Positions 48,607-59,110 of a DNA stretch of 64,000 nucleotides are shown piece by piece. Positions within the stretch are counted from its first letter, which is position 1, and every line of letters starts with the position of its first letter. The DNA lies in NCBI RefSeq assembly GCF_001639285.1, contig NZ_LWMW01000087.1, positions 1-64,000 of the forward strand. Reading direction: 5' to 3'. Both the position numbers and the translations under genes were made by a program. The notes under the pieces were generated by a model that had not been told where the DNA came from, did not search any database, and worked only from the letters and a program-made list of their open reading frames with translations. Origin of the DNA: Methanobrevibacter cuticularis (lineage in GTDB: Archaea > Methanobacteriota > Methanobacteria > Methanobacteriales > Methanobacteriaceae).

Positions 48607-49257
48607 TTATGCTATAAATTGTTTAGTTGCTTTTTTAAAGGCTCCTCTTTTTACTAATATTGAAATCTTATTTCCTTTATTTAAAACAGTATCATGGGCA
48701 GGTATTTTTAGTTTGTTTCCATGATAAATAGCTATTATAATGTAGTCTTTAGTTGGAGACACTTCTGAAACTTTTTTCCCATTAATTTTTTCGTTGGTAA
48801 TGACCATATCAAGAATTTCAGCGTCTCCTTTTCCAAACGCCGTTAGATCAGCCACATTTGGCCGTGTAATTAACTTTTCAAGAAATCCTGCAGCAGTTCG
48901 CTCTGGACTTATTACATTGTCGATACCTACCTTTTTAAAAGCTTCTTCATGGTCAGGATTACTTACACGAGCTATTATTTTAGGTATTCCATAATCTTTA
49001 ACTAAAATACAAGAGAGTAGGTTTGCTTCATCATTACCAGTGGCTGCTACAAAAAAATCAGCATCTTGAATATTAGCCTCTTCTAGAGTTCTTGTATCTG
49101 TACCGTTTCCACAGATAATCAAAGCATCTAATTCAACAGATGCATTTCCACATAATCCTTCGCAATTTTCAATTATAGTTATATCATAACCATCATCTAT
49201 TAGAAGTTCAGCAAGATTGAGACCTACACGCCCTGCTCCCATTATTACAACATACAT
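48607..49257 (-). CDS. trkA: TrkA, NAD-binding regulator of potassium uptake
   Basis: 216 residues: one RCK domain. Rossmann motif [20 protein letters not shown], ligand Asp region ([13 protein letters not shown]), [17 protein letters not shown], and a C-terminal TrkA_C domain ([20 protein letters not shown]). It gates the TrkH channel in response to nucleotide. GGGTGA ribosome binding site. It lies downstream of trkH on the same strand, with a 376-bp gap containing short duplicated segments (TTTGATAATGTTTTAATGAA at about 49447 and 49499). Confidence 0.93.
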   Translation of the reverse strand: MYVVIMGAGRVGLNLAELLIDDGYDITIIENCEGLCGNASVELDALIICGNGTDTRTLEEANIQDADFFVAATGNDEANLLSCILVKDYGIPKIIARVSNPDHEEAFKKVGIDNVISPERTAAGFLEKLITRPNVADLTAFGKGDAEILDMVITNEKINGKKVSEVSPTKDYIIIAIYHGNKLKIPAHDTVLNKGNKISILVKRGAFKKATKQFIA

Positions 49258-49633
49258 TTATTCACCCAGTGTCTTAAATTTAAAATTTTTATTAATTTCA
49301 ATCTATTAATAATTTTAATAGTTAATTATTTTTAGATAATGTCTTATTATTATGTCATCAAATCATTATAAATATACTTATTACGCCTAAATATAATTTT
49401 TATCTTTATATATTCATTAATATTGAATTTAATAGTAATGCTTTAGTTTGATAATGTTTTAATGAATTTTCATTGATTTTGATAAAATTATAGATATATT
49501 TGATAATGTTTTAATGAATTTTGTATTGATTTGATAAAATTTTTATAGTTTATCTCTAATTTTTGTATTTATAAGCTTTTCTAGAATTCTTTAGTTTGAA
49601 TTTATTGAAACTAATAATCTTTCGCGTTTTATA

Positions 49634-51085
49634 TCAATAAGCTTTTCTAGAAGTCTTTACTTTGAATATTTCTAAAATACTTCTTAAAATAACAAGTACT
49701 GGGATAATTTCTAACCTACCTATCCACATATTAAATATCATTACTATTTTAGCCCCCATAGGCAATGTCTCGTCTATAATGCCAGAACTTAGTCCTACAT
49801 TACCTTGCATGGAAACTACTTCAAATAATGAATCTAGTCCATCGTAGCCATACAATACTAAGGCTATCCATCCAATAGCAATAAATAGGAAATAAAGAGA
49901 TATGTAAGAACTTGTTTCTGCAATTTCACGTTCCTTTATTTTCTTATCTGCAATTTTTACATTTACCACTCTTCCTTCTGGAGAAATTATATTGGTAATG
50001 TTTTTAGAAACTGATCTTAGGAAAATTATCACTCTAGATAATTTTATTGCACCAACTGTGGAACCTGCAGACCCACCAATGAGCATTAGTAATAGTAGTA
50101 TAACTTCCATTACAGATCCCATTATTGTTATATTATTAGTACTATCTATGTTCGCTCCAGTTGTAGTTATAGCAGATATAGTATGATAAACTATGTTCAT
50201 TGGCATAGAAGTAGTGGCCAAATATATTATCACACTACTTACTATTATTAAAAAAATCATGATTCTAAACTGTAAGTCCTGAAAAATAGCTAATCCTTTA
50301 GTCTTAAAAGCCCTATAATGGGTTAAAAAGCTTGTAGCACCTAAAATCATCAAAAACATTGATATTAAATAAAAAGTATTGTTATTATAAAATCCCATAT
50401 TTGCATTTTTTATAGACATCCCACCTGTGGCTATTGTGGTAAATGTATTGTTTATTGAATCAAAAATAGGCATTCCAGCTATTATAAATAACGCTATTCC
50501 AATAATAGTATAGACCACATATATCTGCAGTATTTTTTTTAAGGTATTTCCTACACTAGGTTTTATTCTTTCTTCTCTGGCTTCTGATTTATAAAGACGC
50601 GCAGCAGCTTTTCCTGAGTGGATAAATATAGAAATTATCATTACTACCACTCCTAAACCACCAATCCACTGTTCTAAACTTCTTAAAAATAGTATTGATT
50701 TAGGTAAAGCTTCAACATCTGGAAACATTGTAAAACCGCTGCTAGTCCATGCAGACATGTTTTCAAAAAAAGCATCTAAAAATGAGACATCGAGACATAT
50801 TATCATTATTAAGCTACCTACAAATGCAGCCCAAAGCCAAGCTAAGGAAGATATCATCATTCCATGCTTTAATCGTATTCTTCCCTTATCAATATTTATT
50901 TTAGTAAGTACAGTCCCTATGCCTATGGATATAAAGGCAGGAATTATAAATCCTAAAAAATTAGAATATTCTTTATAGATTAAAGCTACAAGTAATGGTA
51001 TTAAGACACTTATACCCACTCCTTGCATGATTTTTCCTAGATAGTGAGCTACAATATAAATGTCTTTTTGATTAACATATCTCAT
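49634..51085 (-). CDS. trkH: TrkH-family potassium uptake protein
   Basis: 483 residues from ATG 51085; TTG 51088 is in frame but less likely. It has about ten to twelve membrane segments in four M1-P-M2 repeats with selectivity-type loops (SAWTSSGFTMF, FTTIATGGMSI, ISAITTTGAN, VSMQGNVGLSSG). It is the transmembrane channel partner of TrkA in the cell membrane. Possibly cotranscribed with trkA. Confidence 0.93.
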   Translation of the reverse strand: MRYVNQKDIYIVAHYLGKIMQGVGISVLIPLLVALIYKEYSNFLGFIIPAFISIGIGTVLTKINIDKGRIRLKHGMMISSLAWLWAAFVGSLIMIICLDVSFLDAFFENMSAWTSSGFTMFPDVEALPKSILFLRSLEQWIGGLGVVVMIISIFIHSGKAAARLYKSEAREERIKPSVGNTLKKILQIYVVYTIIGIALFIIAGMPIFDSINNTFTTIATGGMSIKNANMGFYNNNTFYLISMFLMILGATSFLTHYRAFKTKGLAIFQDLQFRIMIFLIIVSSVIIYLATTSMPMNIVYHTISAITTTGANIDSTNNITIMGSVMEVILLLLMLIGGSAGSTVGAIKLSRVIIFLRSVSKNITNIISPEGRVVNVKIADKKIKEREIAETSSYISLYFLFIAIGWIALVLYGYDGLDSLFEVVSMQGNVGLSSGIIDETLPMGAKIVMIFNMWIGRLEIIPVLVILRSILEIFKVKTSRKAY

Positions 51086-51481
51086 CAATTATCATTTGTA
51101 TTTTAAGTATAAATATTTATTCAAATTATAATATTGTTTAAAAAATGTATTATTTATAATTCTGATAATAATAGTTTAGAAAAAATAATATTGTATATTA
51201 TTAGCTATTTTTCTATATTTTTTAAAATTGTTTATAATTTTTTATAGAAAAGATACTTTCTTTTAAATATATTTCAGTAATAAAAATGAGTATTTTATTG
51301 TAATTGATTTTTTTATTTTATGAAAATGAGTATTTTGATATTAGTAGATTTTTTTATTTTATGAAAAAGAATATTCAATATAATATATGGAATTTTATAT
51401 ATGAAATTAATATTGATTAATAAATAGCTAAAATAGCTATCTATCAATATATTAATTCGTGTCAATTATAGTAGTATTTAA

Positions 51482-51703
51482 TTATTCTACTATTTCACCA
51501 AAAGCGAATTTTCGGCGAGTTGCATTGACTTTTACTTTAACTTCTTGACCAACTTCAGCGCCAGGAACGAATATAACAAATCCTTCTACTCTAGCAATTC
51601 CGTCTCCAGTCTTACCTTGGTCTTCTATTTTAACGTCATACTCTGTCCCAACTTCCACTGGGCAGGAGTACTCTTCTTGTTTACTATAACTATCTTCAAA
51701 CAT
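51482..51703 (-). CDS. TRAM-domain protein
   Basis: 73 residues. TRAM fold pattern [20 protein letters not shown], then [20 protein letters not shown]. Such small stand-alone TRAM proteins bind RNA and act as archaeal cold-shock-type chaperones in methanogens. AGGATGATTT ribosome binding site. Single gene. The flanking gaps (51086-51481 and 51704-52205) hold only AT-rich DNA and one two-copy repeat near 51284-51365. Confidence 0.9.
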   Translation of the reverse strand: MFEDSYSKQEEYSCPVEVGTEYDVKIEDQGKTGDGIARVEGFVIFVPGAEVGQEVKVKVNATRRKFAFGEIVE

Positions 51704-52205
51704 TTAAATCATCCTAGTATTGGACTGTGCTTTCTAGCAATAAATATTTCAAATCAAAAATTGAATGAAATAATCTCGTCCTACTGCAATGCAAAAATAA
51801 TAATAACATAAAAATTAATTTAAGCAACCAATCAAAATTTTAATTTTGTAGAAATAATTATTAAAAAATAATATTATCAATCTAATAAAATTTAATTAAT
51901 CCAGAAAAAAACTTATGATATATCTCTTTTATGCATTACTATTACACTGTTTTTTAAAGTATATAAATATAACTAATTTTTATAATTTTTTTTATCAGTT
52001 TTACTTTTTTCAATTTGATTATAATTTTATTATTACTTATTAATATTTACTAAATCTTTATATCATAATCAATTTAAATCAAGAATTTTATAATTTTACA
52101 ATACATAACTTTAATAGATATTAAATCCAAGTTCATTGATATAAAATAATTACTCATTAATCATAATTTATTACTTCTATTATTCACTTGGTAAGGGAGA
52201 GTGCA

Positions 52206-53429
52206 ATGAAGCATAAGTCATTTATACTTTTATTAATTGGTCTAGCTATAATGGCTGTAATGTTATATTTTGTAGGAATTGAGAAAATATTCGATGCCTT
52301 GAAATATGCTAATTTTTGGTATATACTACTAGCTATAGCTATTCAAATCATAACTTACTACTTATTCGCCCTTAGATGGCAGTTAATAAATAAAATAGCT
52401 GATATCAACATTGGAATCAAATCTTTAATCCCTATGGTTTTAGTTGGAATGTCAATAAATAATATAACTCCTAGTGGACGTGGAGGAGGAGAACCTGTAA
52501 AGGCTTATTTATTATCTAAATACAGTGGAAAACCATCTGAAGAAACTTTTGCTTCTGTAATAGCTGATAGGGCCCTAGATACATTTCCTTTTTTAGTTTT
52601 AGCTATTATTACAATTATTTCAGTAATACTTTACTTCAAATTAAGCTATTTAATTGTTACTATTTTAATAATTTCAGTAATTGGAGTAACTGTAGCTTTC
52701 CTTCTCTTGATTTATATGTCTATTAATCAAAAAGCCGGAGAAAAGATAACTGGTTGGATAATAAGGATAGTTAAATTTTTCTATAAAAAAGGACCAGAAA
52801 ACTTAGAAGAAAGAATCAAAAAAGCTATTTTAGGTTTTCAAAAGACTATGAAAATGGTACTTTCAGATAAAAACATTCTTTATTATGCTTTGCCTGTATC
52901 TTTCTTACTTTGGGGTGCTGAAATCTTAAGAGTATATTGTGTATTTCTTGCTTTTGGAGCTACTGTTTCTCCACTTCTAATTGGGGAAGTTTTCATAGTA
53001 GCTAGTTTAATTGGAATGATCCCCATTCTTCCAGGAGGTCTTGGTGCAGTTGATGGTACTATGATCCTTTTATTTAGTTCTGCAGGGATACCTTCATCTA
53101 TAAGTGCAGCTGCCACAGTTGTTGAAAGACTTATATCTTTTTGGTTGACTACAATAGTTGGTTTTGTTATATTACCTTATTATGGAGCATCTGTGCTAGA
53201 TAATATTTCTCTAGGCAGTATTGGTGAAGAAAAAACAGTCGAAGAAGTAGTTGATGAATTAGATTATATCGAAGATGATCCTGATTTTCCAAATGATTTT
53301 AAATCAGACACGAATAAAAACTCTGAAATTTATGATGATGATAGTGTTGATGATAGTGAAAAAGACAGCACTAATGATGATGTGGATAATAAGGGTCTTG
53401 AAAGGAGTCGTGATGATTTAGAAGAATAG
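52206..53429 (+). CDS. YbhN/UPF0104-family membrane protein (LPG synthase TM-like)
   Basis: 407 residues from ATG 52206, preceded by GGGAGAGTGC; the TTG at 52188 lies within that leader. About eight membrane helices. Signature NITPSGRGGGEPVKAYLLSK and IPILPGGLGAVDGTMILLF of the lysylphosphatidylglycerol-synthetase membrane family (UPF0104). The C-terminal 80 residues are acidic and disordered (DDDSVDDSEKDS). It probably moves or modifies a lipid-linked compound. It lacks the synthetase domain of MprF. Confidence 0.85.
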   Translation: MKHKSFILLLIGLAIMAVMLYFVGIEKIFDALKYANFWYILLAIAIQIITYYLFALRWQLINKIADINIGIKSLIPMVLVGMSINNITPSGRGGGEPVKAYLLSKYSGKPSEETFASVIADRALDTFPFLVLAIITIISVILYFKLSYLIVTILIISVIGVTVAFLLLIYMSINQKAGEKITGWIIRIVKFFYKKGPENLEERIKKAILGFQKTMKMVLSDKNILYYALPVSFLLWGAEILRVYCVFLAFGATVSPLLIGEVFIVASLIGMIPILPGGLGAVDGTMILLFSSAGIPSSISAAATVVERLISFWLTTIVGFVILPYYGASVLDNISLGSIGEEKTVEEVVDELDYIEDDPDFPNDFKSDTNKNSEIYDDDSVDDSEKDSTNDDVDNKGLERSRDDLEE

Positions 53430-53690
53430 TTAGATTTTTTCTTTATAGTTTTCTAATTATTTTTTAACTAATTTTTTATTTTTATTTCTTTTTTAATTTT
53501 ATTTGAATTAACTAAATATTTTTTGATTATTTCTATTTTTTGGATGGGATGTTTAATTGGATTACTTCTATTTTTTGGATTGGACATATTATTGGATAGT
53601 TTCTATTTTTTCAAAATCGATGAAAATTGAATAGAATTTTTCAAACATTGAAAATTAAATAGAAAAGTTTATTTTATTATATTAATATAA

Positions 53691-53796
53691 AATTGAATTA
53701 TAATGAATATATATAATTTATAAAAATTTAGTTATAATTAATATATAATTTATAAAAATTGAATTATAATTAATATATTTTATAAAAATTGAATTG
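53691..53796. repeat. Tandem repeat of about 33 bp before ftr
   Basis: Three degenerate units with ATTGAATTATAATTAATATA and TTTATAAAAA, running up to the ftr ribosome binding site. They may contain more than one TATA element for ftr. Confidence 0.65.
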
Positions 53797-53804
53797 GTGA
53801 TAAT

Positions 53805-54698
53805 ATGCAAATAAATGGTGTAGATATAAAAGATACTTATGCAGAAGCTTTTGGAATAAAAGTTTCAAGGTTACTGGTTACTGCAGCTACTAAAAAATTG
53901 GCTAAAATTGCAGCTACTGAAGCTACTGGTTATGCAACATCTGTTATAGGATGTCCTGCAGAAGCTGGAATAGATGGTTATGTTCCTCCAACAGAAACTC
54001 CTGATGGGAGACCAGGATATAATATAATGATTTGTAATTCCAGTAAAAAACAACTTGATCATGAATTATTAGAAAGAGTTGGGATGGGAATACTAACAGC
54101 TGCAACTACTGCTGTATTTAATGCACTTGAAGATGAGGATGAAAAACTTAAAATTGGATTTAAATTAAAGTTCTTTGGAGATGGCTATGAGAAAGAACTT
54201 GAAATTGACAACAGAACAATTTATTCAATTCCAATAATGTCTGGAGATTTCTTAGTTGAAAGTGAACTCGGTATAAAAGATGGAGTAGCTGGAGGAAACT
54301 TTTTCATATTAGCTAATTCTCAAATGGAAGCATTAATAGCTGCAGAAGCAGCAGTTGATGCTATTCATGCTGTCCCAGGAACAATAACTCCATTCCCTGG
54401 AGGTGTTGTGGCTTCTGGTTCTAAAGTAGGCTGTAATAACTATAATTTCTTAAATGCTTCAACAAATGAAAAAATGTGTGTTACTTTAAAAGAAGAAGTT
54501 GTAGAAACTGAAATCCGAGATGATGTTCATGGAATTTATGAAATCGTTATTGATGGAGTAAATGAAGAACAAATAAGGAAAGCAATGAGTGAAGGTATTA
54601 AAGCTGCCTGTACTATTAGTGGCGTTAGAGAAATTAGTGCTGGTAACTATGGTGGAAGTTTAGGAGCTTACAAAATCAATCTAAGAGATTTATTCTAA
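53805..54698 (+). CDS. ftr: Formylmethanofuran:tetrahydromethanopterin formyltransferase
   Basis: 297 residues, usual length. [52 protein letters not shown] and the second lobe with [18 protein letters not shown] define Ftr. It catalyses step 2 of methanogenesis from CO2, moving formyl from methanofuran to H4MPT in the cytosol. GGTGAT ribosome binding site 3 nt before ATG. Monocistronic. This gene fixes the organism as a methanogen within the context of the other genes. Confidence 0.97.
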   Translation: MQINGVDIKDTYAEAFGIKVSRLLVTAATKKLAKIAATEATGYATSVIGCPAEAGIDGYVPPTETPDGRPGYNIMICNSSKKQLDHELLERVGMGILTAATTAVFNALEDEDEKLKIGFKLKFFGDGYEKELEIDNRTIYSIPIMSGDFLVESELGIKDGVAGGNFFILANSQMEALIAAEAAVDAIHAVPGTITPFPGGVVASGSKVGCNNYNFLNASTNEKMCVTLKEEVVETEIRDDVHGIYEIVIDGVNEEQIRKAMSEGIKAACTISGVREISAGNYGGSLGAYKINLRDLF

Positions 54699-54918
54699 TC
54701 TCTTCATTTTTTATTTTTTATTTATTCATAGCAATAACCTATATCTCATTTTTGTAGTTTTTTTAAATATAACTTATTTTTTTATAAAATATTTTTTCTA
54801 ACTATATTACTTGAAAAAAGTTCTTAAAATTATAGTATTTATTGATAATATTAATTTTACTCCTTATTTTTTATAAATAAAATGATTTTAATGATTTAAA
54901 ATTTATTATTTATAAATC

Positions 54919-55163
54919 AAATGTTGAGTATTGTAATTAATTAATTTTTTAAATTAAATGTTGAGTATTGTAATTAATTAATTTTTTAAATTAAATGTTG
55001 AGTATTGTAATTAATTAATTTTTTAAATTAAATGTTGAGTATTGTAATTAATTAATTTTTTAAATTAAATGTTGAGTATTGTAATTAATTAATTTTTTAA
55101 ATCAAATGTTGAGTATTGTAATTAATTAATTTTTTAAATCAAATGTTGGATACTATAATTAAG
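54919..55163. repeat. 37-bp tandem repeat, six copies and a degenerate seventh
   Basis: Units start at 54919, 54956, 54993, 55030, 55067 and 55104, each beginning AAATGTTGAGTATTGTAATT, almost perfectly conserved, with a diverged copy at 55141. Located between ftr and the carbonic anhydrase gene. No spacers, so not CRISPR. Confidence 0.88.
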
Positions 55164-55360
55164 CTTTTTAAATTAAATATTGATTATTGTATTAACTTAT
55201 TTTCAATATTTTTGTTCTATTTTGTTCTATAAATCAATAATAATTAACTATTTTCAATATTATATTATTTTATTAATCAAAGTTATTACTCATTTACAAC
55301 AACTGACTATCAGAATATTTTAAATATTAAGTAATATAAATCAGTTATGAGGTTGTAATA

Positions 55361-55891
55361 ATGATATTAGATGAAATTTTACTTAATAATAAGGAATTTG
55401 TAGAAAACTTTGAAGTTGTTAATTTAAGCCATCTTCCTCAAAAGAAGTTAGCTATTGTAACATGTATGGATACAAGACTAGTTGGATTTTTAGAACCTGC
55501 TCTTGGAATTGAAAGAGGAGATGCAAAGGTAATAAAAAATGCAGGAAACAATGTAATAGACTCCGACGTCATAAGATCTGTAGCAGCAGCTATTTTTTCT
55601 CTTGGAGTAGAAGAAGTGATGTTAATAGGTCATAAAAACTGTGGAATGGCTAATGCAGATGTTAACAAATTAAAAGCCTCAATGATAGAAAAAGGAATCG
55701 ATCCAGAAGAAATAGCTAAAGTTGATCTTAAAGAATGGATTGGGGCTATTGAAGATGAAGAATCAAATGTTTTAAATGGTGTTGAAAAGATTAAAAATTC
55801 TCCTTTAATTCCTGAAACCGTCCCTATTCATGGATTAATAATAGACCCTACAACTGGATCTTTAGATGTCTTGATAAATGGATATAAATAA
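55361..55891 (+). CDS. Beta-class carbonic anhydrase (Cab type)
   Basis: 176 residues. Zinc ligands in CMDTRL (CxDxR) and GHKNCGM (HxxC) match the small Cab-type beta carbonic anhydrase of Methanothermobacter. It interconverts CO2 and bicarbonate in the cytosol and may supply CO2 for methanogenesis and carbon fixation; ftr lies upstream. GAGGTTG ribosome binding site. Confidence 0.93.
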   Translation: MILDEILLNNKEFVENFEVVNLSHLPQKKLAIVTCMDTRLVGFLEPALGIERGDAKVIKNAGNNVIDSDVIRSVAAAIFSLGVEEVMLIGHKNCGMANADVNKLKASMIEKGIDPEEIAKVDLKEWIGAIEDEESNVLNGVEKIKNSPLIPETVPIHGLIIDPTTGSLDVLINGYK

Positions 55892-56043
55892 AATTTTACA
55901 ATATAAACACATTACTTTTAAAATATACATTTTTTAAGCTATATTGGACAAAAATTCTCAAAATTATAATATCTTTAATAATATTAATTTTAATCATTAT
56001 TATTTATAAATAAGCTATTGAGAATTTCAATTTCTTTTTTCTA

Positions 56044-56224
56044 GGCTGTCAAAAATCGATTAGATATTTAAATTTCAGATTAAAGGTTTTAGAAAGCCAC
56101 ATTCTAAATCTTATTTTTCCTGCCTTATTTGAAATAAATAGTCCAATCTTAAGAGTTTTTTTGTTTAATCAAATAGAAAGCTTTTATTAAATTTTGAGAA
56201 AATCTGGCCATTATTTTGACAGTC
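56044..56224. mobile_element. Possible MITE, GGCTGTCAAAA termini
   Basis: About 181 bp with 11-bp terminal inverted repeats (GGCTGTCAAAA / TTTTGACAGTC, one mismatch), no coding capacity and no exact target duplication. It lies between the carbonic anhydrase and nnr genes. The rest of 55892-56489 shows nothing. Confidence 0.4.
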
Positions 56225-56489
56225 TTATTAACTTTATGGACTATTTTTAATTTTTTAAACTTTTACTTTCATAAAACACTATAATTATAATAATTATAAA
56301 ATAGATAATATTACAAAAAGACAGTTAATTTAAATATTATCCTTATTATCATTAATCTCTATCTAAAAAATTAATGTAATTAAAATGGAGTAATTATAAT
56401 TGATTAATAAATTAATAACTGAATAATCAATTATAATTTAAAATAATCATAATATTGAAGGAAAATAATCATAATACTGAAGGGAGAAT

Positions 56490-58064
56490 ATGAAACCTAT
56501 TGATATGATAGCAACTGATATTAATTGTGAAGATTTAGGTCTTTCTAGACTTTGTTTAATGGAAAATGCTGGTAAATCATTATCTGATGAGGTAGCTAAA
56601 CTATCAACTTACACCTTTTCAAAACCAGTTAAAATAGCTATTTTTACAGGATCTGGAGGTAATGGGGGAGATGGTTTTGTAGCTGCTCGTCATCTTCTTA
56701 ATCGTGGATTTGAAATTGAAATATTCATGCTAAGTCCATTGGAAAATATAAAATCTGCTGATGCTAGAAAAAATATTGAAATTTTAATGAACCTGACTCC
56801 TAGATTTTCAAGACTAGAGATTAACTATATTGATTCAATAGAAGATTTAGAAAAAATATCCATAGCTAAATCTACAAGCTTCAGTGAACACATAATTCTC
56901 GATGGAATACTAGGTACTGGAATAAAAGGAAAACTTAAAAAGAAAGTTAAAAAAGTTATTGAAATTATTAATGAATCTAATGCTTTAAAAATTTCTATCG
57001 ATGTTCCATCAGGAATGAATCCAGAAAACGGAGTTATTGAAGATGTAGCTATTAAGCCAGATTATACATTAACCTTTCATAATATAAAATCTGGTATTAA
57101 AAAAGCTGATGAAGAGTTAATTGGTGGAATAATAACTTCTGATATTGGAATTCCAATTGAAGCTCAAATTTTCCTTGGAAAAGGTGATCTTTTAAGGTTG
57201 AAAAAAAGAGATAGCTATTCTCATAAAGGTAAAAATGGTAAAATTTTAATTGTAGGTGGAAATGAAGATTACACTGGGGCTCCTTCAATTGCAGCCTTAT
57301 CATCAATCTCAACTGGTACAGATATCGTTTACATTGCCACTCCAGAGACTGCAAGTTTAGCTATAAAATCCTATTCGCCTGATTTCATAGTTAAGCCTCT
57401 TAAAGGAGATTATTTAAATCCAAATAACTTAGACGACATTTTAACTATTGTTGAGGAAGTTGATGCAGTTTTACTAGGTCCAGGATCTGGCCTTAATAAA
57501 GAAACAGGTACTTTATTTAATATTTTAGCTTCAAAAATCAAAAAACCTATAGTCATTGATGCAGATGGATTAAAATTAATTGATTTGAGTTTAATTAAAG
57601 ATAGGGAAGATATTATAATAACTCCTCATCTTTTTGAATTTAAATCATTCTTTTCAAAAATAATCAGTGAAAAATCTTTGAAAACTGAGTTTGAAGATAT
57701 TGATTTGAAATTTGATAATTTATCCCATGAAAAATTGATGGATAAATTGGCTATTTTCCAAAAGATTGTTAAAGATATAAAAGGAACAGTCATATTAAAA
57801 GGTAAAAACGATTTAATTTTCAAAGGTAACAAATTAAGAGTTAATAAAACAGGAAATCAAGGAATGACTGTTGGAGGAACGGGTGACTCTCTTGCAGGAA
57901 TAGCTGTAAGCTTATTATCTCAAGATCTATCTTCTTTTGATGCAGGAGGATTGAGTACATACCTAAATGGTAGGGCCGGAGATTTAGCTATGGAAAAATA
58001 CGGAAATGGATTCAGAGCATCACAACTCAGTGAATTTTTAGGTTATTTAATGAAAGGTAATTGA
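56490..58064 (+). CDS. nnr: Bifunctional NAD(P)HX epimerase/dehydratase
   Basis: 524 residues. The N-terminal epimerase domain (NnrE, about 1-220) contains MENAGKSLSDEV, FTGSGGNGGDGFVAARHLL and DVPSGMNPENG. The C-terminal dehydratase domain (NnrD, ribokinase-like) has KGKNGKILIVGGNEDYTGAP, LLGPGSGLNKETG, DADGLKLID and GNQGMTVGGTGDSLAG. It repairs hydrated NADH and NADPH using ADP in archaea. GAAGGGAGAAT ribosome binding site; a second partial copy of the leader (ATAATCATAATATTGAAGG) lies just upstream. Confidence 0.95.
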   Translation: MKPIDMIATDINCEDLGLSRLCLMENAGKSLSDEVAKLSTYTFSKPVKIAIFTGSGGNGGDGFVAARHLLNRGFEIEIFMLSPLENIKSADARKNIEILMNLTPRFSRLEINYIDSIEDLEKISIAKSTSFSEHIILDGILGTGIKGKLKKKVKKVIEIINESNALKISIDVPSGMNPENGVIEDVAIKPDYTLTFHNIKSGIKKADEELIGGIITSDIGIPIEAQIFLGKGDLLRLKKRDSYSHKGKNGKILIVGGNEDYTGAPSIAALSSISTGTDIVYIATPETASLAIKSYSPDFIVKPLKGDYLNPNNLDDILTIVEEVDAVLLGPGSGLNKETGTLFNILASKIKKPIVIDADGLKLIDLSLIKDREDIIITPHLFEFKSFFSKIISEKSLKTEFEDIDLKFDNLSHEKLMDKLAIFQKIVKDIKGTVILKGKNDLIFKGNKLRVNKTGNQGMTVGGTGDSLAGIAVSLLSQDLSSFDAGGLSTYLNGRAGDLAMEKYGNGFRASQLSEFLGYLMKGN

Positions 58065-58332
58065 GGAATTGAAATAAAATTATTTTGGCTTTGTAGAAAT
58101 CATGTTTGAATTTTTGTATTGTAATGTTTTTGTGTGGTGATATATGTCATAATAAGTGTTTTTGAGTTCAGTTTCTTTATTTTTTTTAGTTGATTACGTA
58201 TTTTGGTTAATAGCTTTGTTTTGCTGTTTTTTTTATCATTTGTTCTTTTGATTGAATTGTTATTATAATTTTTATATTTTATTGTTGATAGCTATTGTTT
58301 TAAATTTTATTTGTTTTTATTTTTATATATGG

Positions 58333-58439
58333 GAGGGTCGGCCAAAAATAGCTTTTTTCAAAAAAAAGTTTCTTCTTTTGCTAAACAAAAGATTTTCCTA
58401 AGATTTTGACAAGCCGATATGGAATTTTGGCCGACCCTC
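58333..58439. mobile_element. MITE with target duplication, GAGGGTCGGCC termini
   Basis: 107 bp with 17-bp terminal inverted repeats (GAGGGTCGGCCAAAAAT, one mismatch) and a perfect 5-bp direct repeat TATGG on both sides (58328-58332, 58440-58444). The interior is non-coding. The GC-rich ends contrast with the surrounding AT-rich DNA. A transposase must act in trans. Confidence 0.75.
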
Positions 58440-58617
58440 TATGGATATTATATATTATTAGGTATGTTGTTATAATTTGTTATTTTGATTTTGATATTGT
58501 TGTGTATAGATATTATCTTTTTGTAGGTTTTTATTATAAATAGTTCGTATTTTTATAGTAGTTAATTATATATAGTATTAATTATTTATGTAAGTTAGAA
58601 TAGTTATTCATGATTTG

Positions 58618-58652
<35 letters not shown>

Positions 58653-58787
58653 TGTAATGTTTAGTATTGAAGTATAATTACACGATGATGATAATTGGTG
58701 AATTAATTATGTATATCATTTTATTATTTTTTGGGGTTCATTGATGAGAGAAATGTTCTATTAGTATTTATTGATTAACTAATTTTT

Positions 58788-58897
58788 GAGAGTGTAAATT
58801 TTTGTGGAGTTTTTTCTAAAATTTTCAGTTTTAATTATAAATGTTTATAAATGAAAAGTGATTTTTTTCAAAAAACTCCACACTTTTTTACACTCTC
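58788..58897. mobile_element. Long inverted repeat, MITE-like
   Basis: 110 bp with 28-bp imperfect arms: GAGAGTGTAAAT...GTGGAGTTTTTT on the left and its inverted copy ending ACACTCTC on the right. The outer eight bases equal the ends of the elements at 3593 and 46966, but the inner part differs, so it may be a diverged member. It could also form a strong hairpin upstream of the adhesin gene. The rest of 58065-59110 holds no gene that I can support. Confidence 0.5.
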
Positions 58898-59110
58898 TAA
58901 TTTTTTTTGGAATTTTTCTCTGATTAATGGGTTTTTGATAGATAAAAAATGATCATAGTTCTGGTAATAATGATATAATCATCTATAATTAATCTGAGCT
59001 TTGTCTGTTTAGATAGTTATCTGACATAGGGATTCATAATTTCTATGTTTCATAATCCATTAATCAAAATTTTAAAAAAGAATTTTTTTTCATTTTGGAG
59101 GTGAAAAAAT

